Source: Archilochus colubris (lineage: Eukaryota > Chordata > Aves > Apodiformes > Trochilidae). From it: 64,000 nucleotides of DNA. The notes under the pieces were generated by a model. That model ran no database searches. It was not told where the DNA came from and saw nothing but the letters and a program-made list of their open reading frames with translations. The DNA lies in contig CM041101.1 of NCBI GenBank assembly GCA_023079485.1, positions 7,653,501-7,717,500 of the forward strand, given 5' to 3'. Numbering within the stretch: the stretch's first letter is position 1; each line of letters begins with the position of its first letter. Positions 34,526 to 46,200 of the stretch are shown piece after piece. The translations under genes and the position numbers were made by a program.

Positions 34526-37500
34526 TGAACACTGGTAAGATCTCTCTGTTTTTAGAGATCTTTATATTCTCTGGATTGAGTTCAGATTTTTGTAGCCTGT
34601 GCACACAGACTGATGCAGTATGACCTGCCTGTCTCCCACTTCAAATATGAAGGGTCCCTTGTTTGAATTGTCAAAATACTGAGTTATCTGCCTCTAGTAA
34701 TCCAGTGTTCATGTATTTATGTAATTGGAAAATTGAATGCCATATTATCCTTGAGGGGGATAAAACAGAAGTGTACTTCAGAGACTTAATGACAAAGCTG
34801 CATTTCTCTTCCCTCCCATCTAATGCAATTTCCTCTGCATATTATCTAGCATCCAAAGCAATTTCATGTAGCCCTTAAGTTACCAGTCTGTGCACACACA
34901 AAAATAACCAGAACCACTTTATTCAGAACAGGAATGCCAGTGCACTGATAATCTGTTAATCCTGAGGTAGCTTTCTAGGAAGAGAAACAATACAGGAATG
35001 GTGGCAGGCATTGGGGTTTAGTGGTACTTTTCTGTATATTATATTCTGAGAAAAACACAGCACTCACTATTCCATTATATGAAGGTTGCACACCAGTGAA
35101 ATCTTGTTGCCAGACACACTGGGTTTAAATCAGAATAGAGCACTTTAATGTGAGGAAAATTTGAGGCAAGTGAGTTTCCACCCAGACATCCCCCATCCCT
35201 CCAGGTTTCTGCCTAGCCCCAAAGTGCCCAAATTCACTGGATGAGTTCTCATTGGATTTTGAGTTCTTTCTTAGCATAAAGCTGTTGTAGACTGAATCAC
35301 CTCAATTTGCTTTATCTGGATGGTGCTTGTCAAGCTCAGTTTCCCTCTGTCCAAATGCCCAGCTTGCCCGTTAGAGCTGAATGCTTTGGGAACATGTAAT
35401 TAATGTACAGCAAGGCCATCACTTCACTTGCCACACAGTCCTTGATACTTGAGTTTAAAAGCTGGATGATACTTGGCCAGTGACACTCTCTGGTGAGAGC
35501 CCCAAGTCCACCCACCTCAGCATGGATCTTCTCAGCTGGAGCTCCCACCCGCAAGCTATGCAGCTGACTCCTCTTTCCTGGCTTTTCTCCTCTCATTGCA
35601 TTAATCTTGCCTTCATCCTGTCATCAGGAGGTCCAAGCATCCTTCCTAGAGATGGGAAACTCTGGTGAGGAGGAGGGAGCTCATCTTCCTCCTGCCCCAG
35701 CCTCGGGTGGTTGATGGACAGCAGGGTGGGGACATTCCCCAAGTCTTTGTTTTTTGGGTGCTGGAGTTGGAAGGGGCTGGAGCTGCTGCAGTGATCTTGG
35801 GGCTGACAAGGGGGTTGCTCATGCTCTGCTGGATGTGGGAGTCCTCAAGGGCTGCCCTGGGACTATGGGGAGAGCTGGGGCCTCCTGGATGCTGCCTCAG
35901 CTCTGCACTTGCTCATTACAGCCCGGGCTATGAGTGACCTTCATAGTCACAGCTCCAGGGTTCTCACCAGCACTGCCTGACCTTACTCTGATGGACAGTG
36001 ACAATCTGCTTCTAAATATCACTCTATTCCTTCTAATTTGTTTTCCATCATGCTTTGCTGTGTTTCTTCTTAATTCCACAGTTCTGTTTCTCAGCTTGCC
36101 TAATAAACTGATGTGGTCAATCTGGCTGAATCCATTAGTTCAGCTCCCTGTGTTGCTTTCAGCAGCTGGATGTTTCCATCAGGGTGCAGGAGAGCAGCTC
36201 GGAGAGGTTTCTGTTAAAAATCAACCCATCCAACCCCTTGTTGAACTCTGAGGTTGGGCTGTAGTGGGTACACTGCCCTCAGCACTGTGTGCCTGTGCAG
36301 ACAGGTAGGTGGCTTCCAGGTGGAAGAAATGGTGGCTGTAGTAAATCAGTCAGCTTTGGGACCTCTGTTACTCAGGTTTCATTCCTTGGGTCTGTGGCAC
36401 AAAAAGCCAATGGTTGAAGTTAATCAATTATTGCTGGTACCAGCACTGGGTGTCCACGTGGTGGACACGTTGGGCTTGGGTCACCATCTCCATCCCAGCA
36501 TCCCTGGTCCTTCCTGCTGGACATGGAAGAGTGTGGGCAGTCGATAGACATGGATAAAATGAAGTTGGGAACCAGCAGCAGGAGCGGAAATAGCAACATC
36601 AATAGCAGTTTCCAGATAATGATCTAATTAGCACAAACAACAAGTTTGCACTAATGACTCTTGTTCTTCCAGCCCCTTCCTTTCTGCTCTCCTGTCATTA
36701 GTGACTTCTCAGCTGTGCTCCCCCTGTCTCTAGGGACAGGGCTTTGGAGTTTTGTTTACTGCTGGCTTTGAATTGCTTCTCCAGAGGATGTTTGCTCTGG
36801 GGCTTGGGCTGAGTGCGTGGGATGGCAGTGAGAGGGAGGGAAATCTGCTCTTTGGTTTCTGTATCCAGCTGCAGGCCCTGGGGGAGTTGGGTGGGAAGGG
36901 CAGGGCCATGGCTGCTCGCTGGATCTGCTGGAAGAGCTGCTGCCCAGGAACCTGCAGCTTGAGGTGCAGGGTGGGCAGGGTGGGCAGTGTTAGCATCTTG
37001 TAATGGAAATGCTGGAGGGCAGGGACCAGGGGATTTTAGCCTGGGTGCCTCTTGCCTTCCTTCATGGGCAGATGCTGGTTCCTGGCAGGGGCAGGAACCT
37101 TCTCCTTCTCCCATCCATCCCACTCCTGCTGCTGGGAGAGAGCCCAGAACCCCATCAGGCTCCAGCAGCCACTGGCACCCCAACATCCCTGGGCCTGGAT
37201 GCCCCCTCTCTAATTATAGTGTTGGTAATGAGGGTTTGACTGCCTCTCCTCCATGCTTTCTGCTGCTTTTAGTGCAGGGACGGTTGGGCAGCAGCTGCCT
37301 CCTGTCCCTGTGTGGGGCTGCGTCAGCCCCAGTGCTGCCATCCCTGAGGGGGCTGGAGAAGGGTTTTCTGGGGATGGTGCTGGAATGGAGCCCTCCCTGT
37401 CTGCCCAGGGATGAGCTGAGTGTTTTTCCCTGAGCTGGGAGCTGACCCACAATCTGCCTTCCCTCCAGCTGCCCTGGGCACTGTGTCCAGCCTGCTGGTG

Positions 37501-37835
37501 GCAGAGCTGCTGGGAGCATCTGGTGCAGCCCATCACAGGGACTTCTGTCCTCTACTGCTGCTGCAGAGATGCCCAAATCAGGGCTGTGGCTCCTGGCCAA
37601 GTCTCAAGGGCTGTGGACCTTTGGAGCTTCTTATTCCTTTGGTCCCCCTCATCCCCCCTCGTGTCCAGCCCTCCCCAAAGCTGTGGTGGGTGCTGGATGA
37701 GAAGGTGCTGCTCAGCCCAGGGGGATGTGTCTGGGGAGGCAGCTGAGACAAATATTCCCATGTGCATGCAGGCAGTGTGTGTGTGAGGATGCTCAAGAAA
37801 CTGGAAATGACTGAGGGTAAGTGCTGGAGCACTTA
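34526..37835. other. Intergenic stretch between convergent genes
   Basis: About 3.3 kb between the proposed TTLL11 and DAB2IP transcript ends. The part from about 35.6 kb, especially 36.8-37.7 kb, is noticeably GC-richer. Open frames of up to 162 codons overlap one another on both strands there, which is the pattern of chance frames in GC-rich sequence, not a gene. No transposon is recognised. Confidence 0.6.
36102..36107 (+). terminator. Alternative distal + strand AATAAA
   Basis: A second canonical hexamer, 3.6 kb after the TTLL11 stop. Would give a long 3' UTR isoform if used. Weakly supported. Confidence 0.2.
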
Positions 37836-37856
37836 TATAAAATATCTAAATAAATC

Positions 37857-37862
37857 TTTAAT
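37857..37862 (-). terminator. Candidate distal DAB2IP polyadenylation signal (ATTAAA)
   Basis: Minus-strand ATTAAA in a stretch rich in TGTA-type motifs and A/T, like a vertebrate 3' UTR end. Another T/A-rich tail follows. Choice between this and the proximal AATAAA hexamers needs transcript data. Confidence 0.4.
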
Positions 37863-40035
37863 ATTTCTAATTGCAAATGTACATAAATTGCACAGCCACA
37901 TCATTTCTTTGAACACCAACAACTTTCTCTGTACATTATTACATAGTTTAAAAGGAGCTGAAGTAGGTTCAGCAAACACTTCCACTTTGCTTTTTTTTTG
38001 TTTTTTAAACATACTTACAAAAAAAGATTTGTTTTTCTTTTTTTCTTTATAAGAGGATATAAAACATAGCGACTGCTTATCAGGAACAAGTATCAGCCTA
38101 AGCAGATATACAGAGAGAGGTATATCTTAAGACACAGTGATGTATGATAAAGGAATATGTGACCATGGAGACTGCACTTTGGGGTACTGGGTAGTGGCAT
38201 TTACAGCAATGGCACAGCTCAGGTGAGCTCTGGAAGTTGATGCTGGAACGTGATGCCCTTTCCCAAAGCGGGGTTGTTTCTGCCCAAAAGATTGGGTTTG
38301 GTTTGTAAAGCCTGGGAGCTGCTGTCACCCTCCCTCTCCCCTCCCCATGTGTAATTTTTCCCCAAGGGCAAAGACAAAGGGAGCAGAGATCTGTGCAGGG
38401 CTTGCAGGGTTCTCAGAGCAGGGTAGGTGCCACGACTGCTCTGAATGTGCCCTGAAGAGTCAGAGACCCTGGTGATGGGCAGTGACCCTTCTAGTTATGG
38501 GATCTCCTGGTGGCCATGACCCATGGCGAGTCCCAGTACTGGCCTGGGTTTATCTGAAGACAAACCTTGGGGGAAGAGGTTGACCCCAAGCCATGGGAAA
38601 GATGGAGCTGCCAGGAGCCTCTCCTGTCTGGCCCCAACACAGTTGTTCCCTTTGGAGCTTCTGCTTCATGCTCTCCAGGTGTGTTTGGGACAGGGCAGGG
38701 ACCTTGGTGGAGCTGCAGGCACCCCCAGGGTCACAGGTTCTTGCTGGCAGAGGTATATCCAGGGGCTGTTCCCCCTGCCCTGGGATTGCAGGAGAAATGA
38801 GCCCCTTGCAGCTCAGTTGGGATGAGCTGCACCTTGGGGCTGGCCTGGCCAGAGCCATCAGTGCAGCTGCCATCTCCTGTCATAAGAATCCTCCCCTTGC
38901 TCATCACAGAACAGACCTTGCTGTGTTTTCTGTTGCCTCTGGATATTGGCATTAGTACCAGAGAAAGCTCTGAACTTTGGGAATGATTGATTATTTGCTG
39001 ACTGCTTTCCCAGGAGAGGCTGTGGTGCCTTGCTCAGGTCCACCAAATCCTTTCTCCATTTAGGAATATTTGTAATAGCAGAACCTGTGTCCTGCACCCT
39101 GCAGCAAGCTATGGGGCTGGCTACCAGGCCAGAGGATTCAGTGTGTTCTCACAGTGCAATCAGTGCTATACAACTGCAAAAGCAGAGAACAAAAAAAAAA
39201 AAAAACCCAACTGGACTTAAATGACAATGCAGAATGATACAGGACTCTTTGGATGGCAGCAGGATTTGCTTAAACTGGTGCAAAAGGGGCTGGTGACTAC
39301 ACTGTAGCTTTAGTTGGCATAGGGAAGGACTTGGGTCCCTCCAATCTTTTTTGGCACTGAAGCCATAATAATCCCTGTCTGAAATGATGATACTTACAGA
39401 GACCTTGGGATACTGCTCAGTCCATTTCATCCCCCTTTACACAAAACTTTGCTCACTTTTTTTAGCAGTGTTCTCTACAGTTCAACAAAACCCCAAATCA
39501 AAACTCTTAAAACAGAATCCTTGAGGTGGACTAACCCAAATCTGGATCCCAGGCTTCTCTCCCTTCTCCTTCCCTCAAAGGGAAGAGGCTGAAATCATAA
39601 CCTTTATCTGGATCCAGATTTGCTACTTGGAGCCCACCTCTCCAAAACAGCAGTGAGATACAGCCAAATCCTGACCAAATAAGCAGCACCAGAAGTTACT
39701 ATATACAACTGTTAGTGAGATAGATACATTACAGTAAACACTGAAAACATTTACAAAAAAATATTAAGACTTGTATTAAGATAAAAATCTGAGTGTGTTT
39801 TGTTTGTTTTTTCCTTTTGTTACACTTGGACGCATTTGCACTACAACAGATTCTTACTGTAGAAAGGGCAAGAATGGGAACAAAAATGGAGCCACTCACA
39901 GAACAGGACGGGGTCGTGGGTGCTCTGGTGCCACCAGCACCTCGGGGGTGGCCTCTGGGATGGCTGTGCCAGACACCAGGTCCCAGGCCACCTCGGGGAG
40001 CCTGGCCACACAGGGCTGGCACTGACTCCCTCACT

Positions 40036-40050
40036 CACACACACACACAC
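40036..40050. repeat. (CA)n short microsatellite
   Basis: Seven CA dinucleotides with flanking tcactca and tcacata degenerate units, within the probable DAB2IP 3' UTR. Confidence 0.85.
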
Positions 40051-40764
40051 TCACATACAGCAATGTACAGTTTATAAATAACAGAAAGACAAACTGAAGT
40101 AACAGAACTGAGCTGAGCCTGGATCTTTAAACCCATCCCCAGAGCATCCTAGGGGAGGGTCACGTTTAGGTCCAGTTGTTGACAGTTGTGGAAAGAGACA
40201 GAGAAAAAAAGGGGGGTGGGCAGGGAATCACTACTGTAACCAGACTTTGTCCTGATTTGCATTTCTTTGCATATTGGCTCAGGAAACTAAACAACTGCAG
40301 AAGGTACTGGAACTTCTAAGACTTCACTAACTCCCTGTGGAAGGATTTAAACATTCCTGCTATTTCAGCAGAACAATTTGTGTTCGGTAATTTGCAATTT
40401 TGAGGTTAATCAGGAGTTCTGGACAGATCAGAGCAGGGTGGGGGGAGCTGTGCCTTGGCTTGTGGTTGAGAAGATTAAGATGTGCTTAGCTTCAGTACTA
40501 AACAACTGGGATTTGGGTGTTTCTCTTTTTTTTTTTTTTTCCAGTTCTTACAGAGAGCACTGACTGCATCCCAAAATTACTTCCGTGTAGGAAGGGAAAC
40601 ATGCTGGTGATGGGGCACCTGCCCCCGTGCCCTGTTAGTTTCCATTCCTCTATGTTCCTTCTCTCTTGAAAAACTTCCAGTCTCTCCCAACACAAATATT
40701 TTGGAACTCAAAAACAATCAGCTCTAAACACACATCTCAGGGCCACAGCAGTTTAAAGGAAGTC

Positions 40765-40784
40765 TTTTTTTTTTTTTTTTTTTT
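40765..40784. repeat. Poly-T run (poly-A on the DAB2IP strand)
   Basis: Twenty consecutive T on the + strand, hence A20 within the probable DAB2IP 3' UTR. It is followed by gcag on the + strand and so mimics a splice acceptor, but there is no + strand exon. Confidence 0.9.
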
Positions 40785-42120
40785 GCAGGGTTTGATTCTG
40801 AGCCGATGGCAGGTGGCAGTGTACGTACCCAACGGCTCACAGTACCCTGGGTGCTCCTAACCTGTCTGGGTCTTTTTTCCAGTTGTAACCTTGTCAGTTT
40901 TGTGAGATTCTTCAAAGTCATCTGTGCTAGTCTCCAAAATTCAAAGGTGACTGTACTTGCCACAAAGACTTAGTGATTACTTTGCTCTGAGGAGCTCCGT
41001 TTGGGGTCATGTGTGACTGCACCACTCTGCAGGCGTTGGGTGGGGTGTGGAGACCTCAGTGTTCACTCCTCCAAGGACCAAGCTGCACCAGGCTTGGCCC
41101 AGGGCTTCCAGGGAACAGAAAAAATATTTAGGGGAAAAAAAAAAAAAAAGAAAGCATCTTTTTAATTTTGAAAACAATTGCATGTGGAAGAATGATGTTA
41201 AGGAGCCTTAGGGCTGCAGGGCAGCATGGCAATGCAGAGCTTACTGGCAAAGTGTCCAGCTCAGACAGCCTAGGTAGGGTGAGGCTGGAGATGGTCCCTA
41301 CGCTGTGCAGAGCCCAGTGGACATCCTAATCCCTTTGGCTGTACATTTACACATGGCAGGAGGAGCTAGGACAGGCGTTGAGCAGTGTGTTAAACTTTAG
41401 TGGGAGGAAAAGGCAGATGTCCTGTACACTGTCATCCGTATCTCAGAGAAATCTCTCTGGCTCTTGGTACGAGGGACCTGCTCTGAGACTGGGAGTCATC
41501 GAGTACTAACTTAAAAAAACAAAAAAACAAAAAACCAAAAAGACAAAGCAACAAACACACCGTGGCAGCGTGGCAGCAGGTCAGCGGCACAATCCCCCGT
41601 TAAGGAGGTGACCCCTCCGCTGAGCACAAAGTGTCTGAATCTGCTGGGCTGTGTGCTGCAGCAGTTGGGAAAGTCTAATCCTGGCTTATGCCTGCACAGT
41701 GCTCCTGACAAGGGGGCTCTCGGTGGTGGCTGCTGTTCTTGTTGGTTACTCCCTTATGACCATGTTTTACATTCTTCGAGCCGGTTAATTTCCATGCAGT
41801 GCTCATTCCCAATTTAAAGAGGACAGTATTCCAGAAAATGGGATCTTTTTTTTTCTAATGCATACTGTGAAAGAAAAGAAATACAATTACCGATCTTCAT
41901 GGTTCTTCAGGGCTTTTTCTTCTTTCTTTCTTTGTTTTTCTCCCCAGAAATAGTAAAAAGCTTTGCACAGAGAATTACACCCCCACAATGAACCCTCTGT
42001 CAAGCCAGACGCTGACCATCTCAGGTAGCCCCTCGCTCCCCCTCTACCACAACAGGCACCAGAACATCCAGCCCGTGTCCCTCACCCACAGCTCAGGGAC
42101 CAAGCTCAAGCAACATCTGC

Positions 42121-42126
42121 TTTATT
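42121..42126 (-). terminator. Proximal DAB2IP AATAAA (middle)
   Basis: Canonical AATAAA read on the minus strand about 0.9 kb after the stop; would give a short 3' UTR isoform. Confidence 0.35.
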
Positions 42127-42663
42127 CTGTGGCTGGAAGTGTGCGTGTGGGGGCAGTGCCCTGTGGCTGCTGCTTAAAAAAACTCTTCCCCATTATTTCT
42201 GAGGGAGCAGAAGCTGAAGAGAGGAATCAAGTTGCCATTCAACAGCTCCTCCCTCCACCCATGTGCTGGATCCTTGGGCTTGCTCTGCTCCCCCAGAACC
42301 CCCAGCAGCACCAGCCATACTCTCTCCACTGCCCTGCCACCATGGTCCCCCACGCAGCTCCCCTGGGGCCACCATGGCGTAGAGTGTGCCCTGACCTTTC
42401 CTGGGAACTGTACTCCCTGGGTGGGTGGAGTTAATTAAACACTCGTCAGCTGCATAAATACCCTGTGGACAGTCACCCACTGCAAACTCCACACACCACA
42501 CAGGGCTCAGCTCTGGGGTTTGCTCTGGGAGAGAGCTGTGCTCTGGGGGGAGCCACAGGAGCGGGTCAGGCTCTGCTGCCATCCCTCGTAGGGCTGCACC
42601 CAGCAGCACCCTCAAACTGGACTCACTGGGCCATTGCCTGCTGCAGGCTCTGCCCAGCTCCCT

Positions 42664-42669
42664 TTATTC
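42664..42669 (-). terminator. Proximal DAB2IP AATAAA (first)
   Basis: Canonical AATAAA on the minus strand about 0.4 kb after the stop, in a CAGAATAAAGG context. Could define the shortest 3' UTR. Confidence 0.35.
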
Positions 42670-42808
42670 TGCTTACTGCCACGACAAGGAGGTTATTCCT
42701 TGCTGGGAGGGGTGAGGCATATCCTTTGGGCAGTTTTAGAAGGACAAGGTTAACTTTTGTTTAAACATTAAACACTGACTCGAATCCGACAGTGACAGCG
42801 ATTCTCAA

Positions 42809-42829
42809 ATATATATATATATATATATG
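42809..42829. repeat. (AT)n microsatellite in DAB2IP 3' UTR
   Basis: About ten uninterrupted AT dinucleotides roughly 220 nt after the DAB2IP stop. Likely length-polymorphic; self-complementary and able to fold as a hairpin in the mRNA. Confidence 0.9.
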
Positions 42830-43046
42830 TTATTTCCTTATGCCACTCATCTCACACTCGATCTTTCCGTCCCCTCAATGTGCTGCTGGCACCAGCATCT
42901 CCCACAAAGGCCGAGTCACGCGCCGTCCGCAGTAAGGAGCTGTGATCTCTGGGAGAGAGCAGCCGTTCTCGGAAGCCGCGGCTCGCACTGCTGCTGCACG
43001 GTCTCTCTGGCCAGGCCTCCTCTCCTGCGGCAGCACCCTCCGTGGG

Positions 43047-43214
43047 TTAACAATTACTGCTGTTTCTGAATTCTCCATTCTCTGTAATCTGCAATTTAGT
43101 TGGGTTTGTGGGGGAGATCCCATTACGTGTCTGCATGCTGTACCTCTCTTTCAGCTGCGTAAGGGCACTCATTAACCGTGCGTTGGCAGCGTCCAGGGAA
43201 GCGATGCGTTTCTC
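43047..43214 (-). CDS. DAB2IP: DAB2IP last coding exon with stop
   Basis: 168 nt, 55 residues plus TAA (43047-43049): [55 protein letters not shown]. The acceptor is cttgcag. This is the conserved long C-terminus of DAB2IP; no alternative C-terminal exon was identified in the window. Confidence 0.95.
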   Translation of the reverse strand, partial: EKRIASLDAANARLMSALTQLKERYSMQTRNGISPTNPTKLQITENGEFRNSSNC

Positions 43215-46200
43215 CTGCAAGCAGAGGGGCAAAGAGAGGGGATAATCAGGGGGAAGGGATGGAGACCTGGTCCTCCCTGTCCTGCTCCTTCCTGACTTTT
43301 TCCTGAGACAGTGACCCAAGGGCCTCTGGGACCGGGGCCTTTTCTGTCGGACCAGTGCCTTTCTCTTTGGCATTCTTAGGTGTGGGTTTCTGAAGTGCTA
43401 CAAAGCTTTTTTCTTTTTTGATTCACTGCTATTAACAGGGCCATAAATGTACCTTTCCTGTCACTAAAGTCATTTTAGCACCCTGAACAAAACAGAGAAG
43501 ATTTTCTCTAAATCTGCAGTTAAGACAGAAATTCAGTGCGCTATGTGCTCTGTCTGCAGCTGTTACAAAGATGACAAGATTCCTCTTCTAAAACCTAGTG
43601 CTCTCCCAGGACAGTGATTCCTGTCAGTGTTTAATTGATTTTGTTAGTGTAAATTAATAGTTTAAATGACTTGTGGCCTCCCAGGATGGCTTTGATGGCA
43701 ACTGTCACTGATAACAGTATTTTAAGGATGGGAACAAGACCCTCTGTGTTGCAGCCTTTGCCACTCCTGCTCTTTGTGGCACTGCAAATGACATCGCCGT
43801 CCTCCCTCTGCCACCACCAGGAGGGAACAGCCCTGTGGCAGAGGGGCACAGCAGCCTGCCTGGGCGTAACTCTGAAGGTACAGACCCTGTTCAACACTGT
43901 AGTACAGCCTGAGATGGCACAAACTGAACTGTGTGGAGTGGCCCATGATGATTTACTGCTTTGAACTAATTACTCTACATTCCTTCCCCAGAATGCCAAC
44001 TTCCACATCCCCTGTGTCCCCTGCCAAGCTGCAAGGCTGGAGACCTGCCCCAGTGTGAAAGCTGTGACAATAAATCACATTCTGCTGAAGTCTGACAGGC
44101 TCTTTCCCCAGTGGCAGCTCATCCACAGGCACAGCCTCACTGTGCTGCCCAGCAGGGAAGCTGCCTGTTGCCAGACTCACCTTGACAAGTGCTGCAGCCC
44201 TTGGTACTGGGGACTCACCTGTGCATCAATAATCTTCTGCTTGGAATCCACAGCAGCCTGCATTTCTGCATGATCCTTCTTTAACTCCTCCTCAACTGAC
44301 ATCAATCTGGGAGCCAAACAGACAAGAAAAAAAATTACATTTGTTGGGCTCTGCTAAGCCCAGATATTAAGTTTCATACACATCTAAATCAGTCACTCAG
44401 AGTGAATGATAGAGATCATATCCTCATTTAGTTGTTGACACCACACATTTAGTTGTTGATGTGCACCTCTGAGGCACACAGGGAGAGATGTGAAATACCA
44501 GGGCAGCTTCACCTGCAGATGGAAGTGGCTCCATCATCTGCACCAGGTCAAACCACCCCATATGAAATTGCAATGCTGAGGCTCCCCAGACCCACAGTTG
44601 TGCCTCTGAGCACAAAGGAGATGCACACTCATTGGAACTGCCTCTTATTACACAAACCAGTAGTTTAGAAACAGTCTTTTTCCTGGCTCTTACTCTTCTC
44701 CACAGCCCTTTACAGCAGACTGTCCCAAAGCTACAGCACAGTGAAGGCTGCCTCATTCATGAGGGCTGATTAAAAACACCAAGCTGGCTTGGCTCAGGCA
44801 GAGGTGAAGAGAGCTGCACTGAACAACCTGTGTCCTGGACAAATGTGAACATCACATCCCACTGGGTGGAAGGAAGGGATTTATAGCCAGGAGTGATGGG
44901 ATGGTGAGATCGTTAGCTGAACACCAGGAAGAGAACATTTTGATTGCTGTTATATCTATTGCTCATCTGAACAGAAGAGCAAGCCTGCCAGATCCTCAGA
45001 GAAGTGGGGCAGGCTGCCAGCTCTCCCCTCCTGAAGTTCTGCCTTTGTGAATCAGGAACACATTGGGGTTTTCCTTGTCCCAGGTAGCACAGACAGGGGG
45101 ACCCAAAGAGTCAGGGCTTGAATTCCCCACCTCAGGGGCTGTAACCCAGAAGGGCAAGAAGTGAGTAAGTGCAGGAACACCCACATGTAAAATCTGCCTG
45201 CACCTCCAAAGAAATGTGATTCTCCTGAGCAGGGGTCAGCTCTATCAGCCAGGCTGACAACCTTACTGTCACCTCCAGCACTTTCAGCTCCGCTGTACCT
45301 GCTGATGATGCCCTTCATCTGGATCTCCTTATCCTCCTGCTGCCTGCGGAGCCGCTCCTCACTCTCCTCCAGCCTGGCCTGGTACTCCAGCATCAGCTTC
45401 TGAGTTGTCTCCTCCTGGCACTTGAAGCGAGTCTCATATTCCTCCAGCTTCTTGTTGGAGATGCGAAGCTTGTCCTGCAGCACCACCAGGTCCTGCTGGT
45501 ACTACAGCACGCAGGGACAGACACAGGAGGAGAAAACACATGTGGCATGTTACCTAGTAGGGCTTTGCCCTTGCCAGGGTGTTCCCATGACCCGATTATG
45601 CCCCTCTCCTTGCACCAGGCTAGCTGCAAACCCGTGTCACACAACCCTGCTGCCGACACCGCCTCTTCTGTCTTCTCCGCACTGCGCTAGGAGCGATGCT
45701 GAGTCCCCCGGGCAGGAAGGTCACTGGCAGGTTCAGAGAATGGCTGTTAGCAGAGTCTGGCATTTCACATGGGGAATGCAGGTTAGAGGGACTGAACAGC
45801 AAATGCAGCTGGCACCTTCCTCACACTGACAGCACAGGGCTAAATGCAGGCAGGAGAAGCTGCACTGGTGGGATTTTGGCTTTACGCATGAGCTCTTCGG
45901 TCTAAGGCAATAAAAGGGAGGGTTTTGGAGCTGCTGGAAGCCAAGCAGGAGCTGTTGGTGCTGCCTGGCTCCCAACAGGTTCTGCAGCAGGGACAAAGGC
46001 CACTGTCACCTCAGCACAAAGTGGTCACCACGCTCCAGGTGCTGGCATGAGCGGGGCAGTGAGTGCTGCTGCTGCCTCTTGGGGCCCAGCATTTTAAACT
46101 CAATCAGATGTCCAGCCAGGGTTCAGTCCATGAAGAGATGCTGCATGAAGCCAAAGACCCCACAGTTGTACTGCTCATTCAACTGAAGCAAAAAATCAGC

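Larger units (their letters stand above)
37836..43046 (-). other. DAB2IP: DAB2IP 3' untranslated region (probable, about 5.2 kb)
   Basis: Begins right after the TAA at 43047-43049 on the minus strand. It is free of recognisable transposons and carries T/A-rich stretches typical of vertebrate 3' UTRs, especially at 37.84-38.05 kb and 39.7-39.8 kb. Candidate minus-strand poly(A) hexamers are at 42664-42669, 42121-42126 (both AATAAA) and 37857-37862 (ATTAAA). The length is therefore uncertain, anywhere from about 0.4 to 5.2 kb. Confidence 0.5.

Noticed and set aside
36698..37433. Overlapping open frames of 148 and 162 codons on opposite strands in the intergenic region
   Set aside because: They shadow each other in GC-rich sequence, have no recognised domain and no splice or promoter context.
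43722..44180. Frames on both strands between the last two DAB2IP coding exons
   Set aside because: The exons at 44219-44306 and 43047-43214 splice directly in phase; this is intron.
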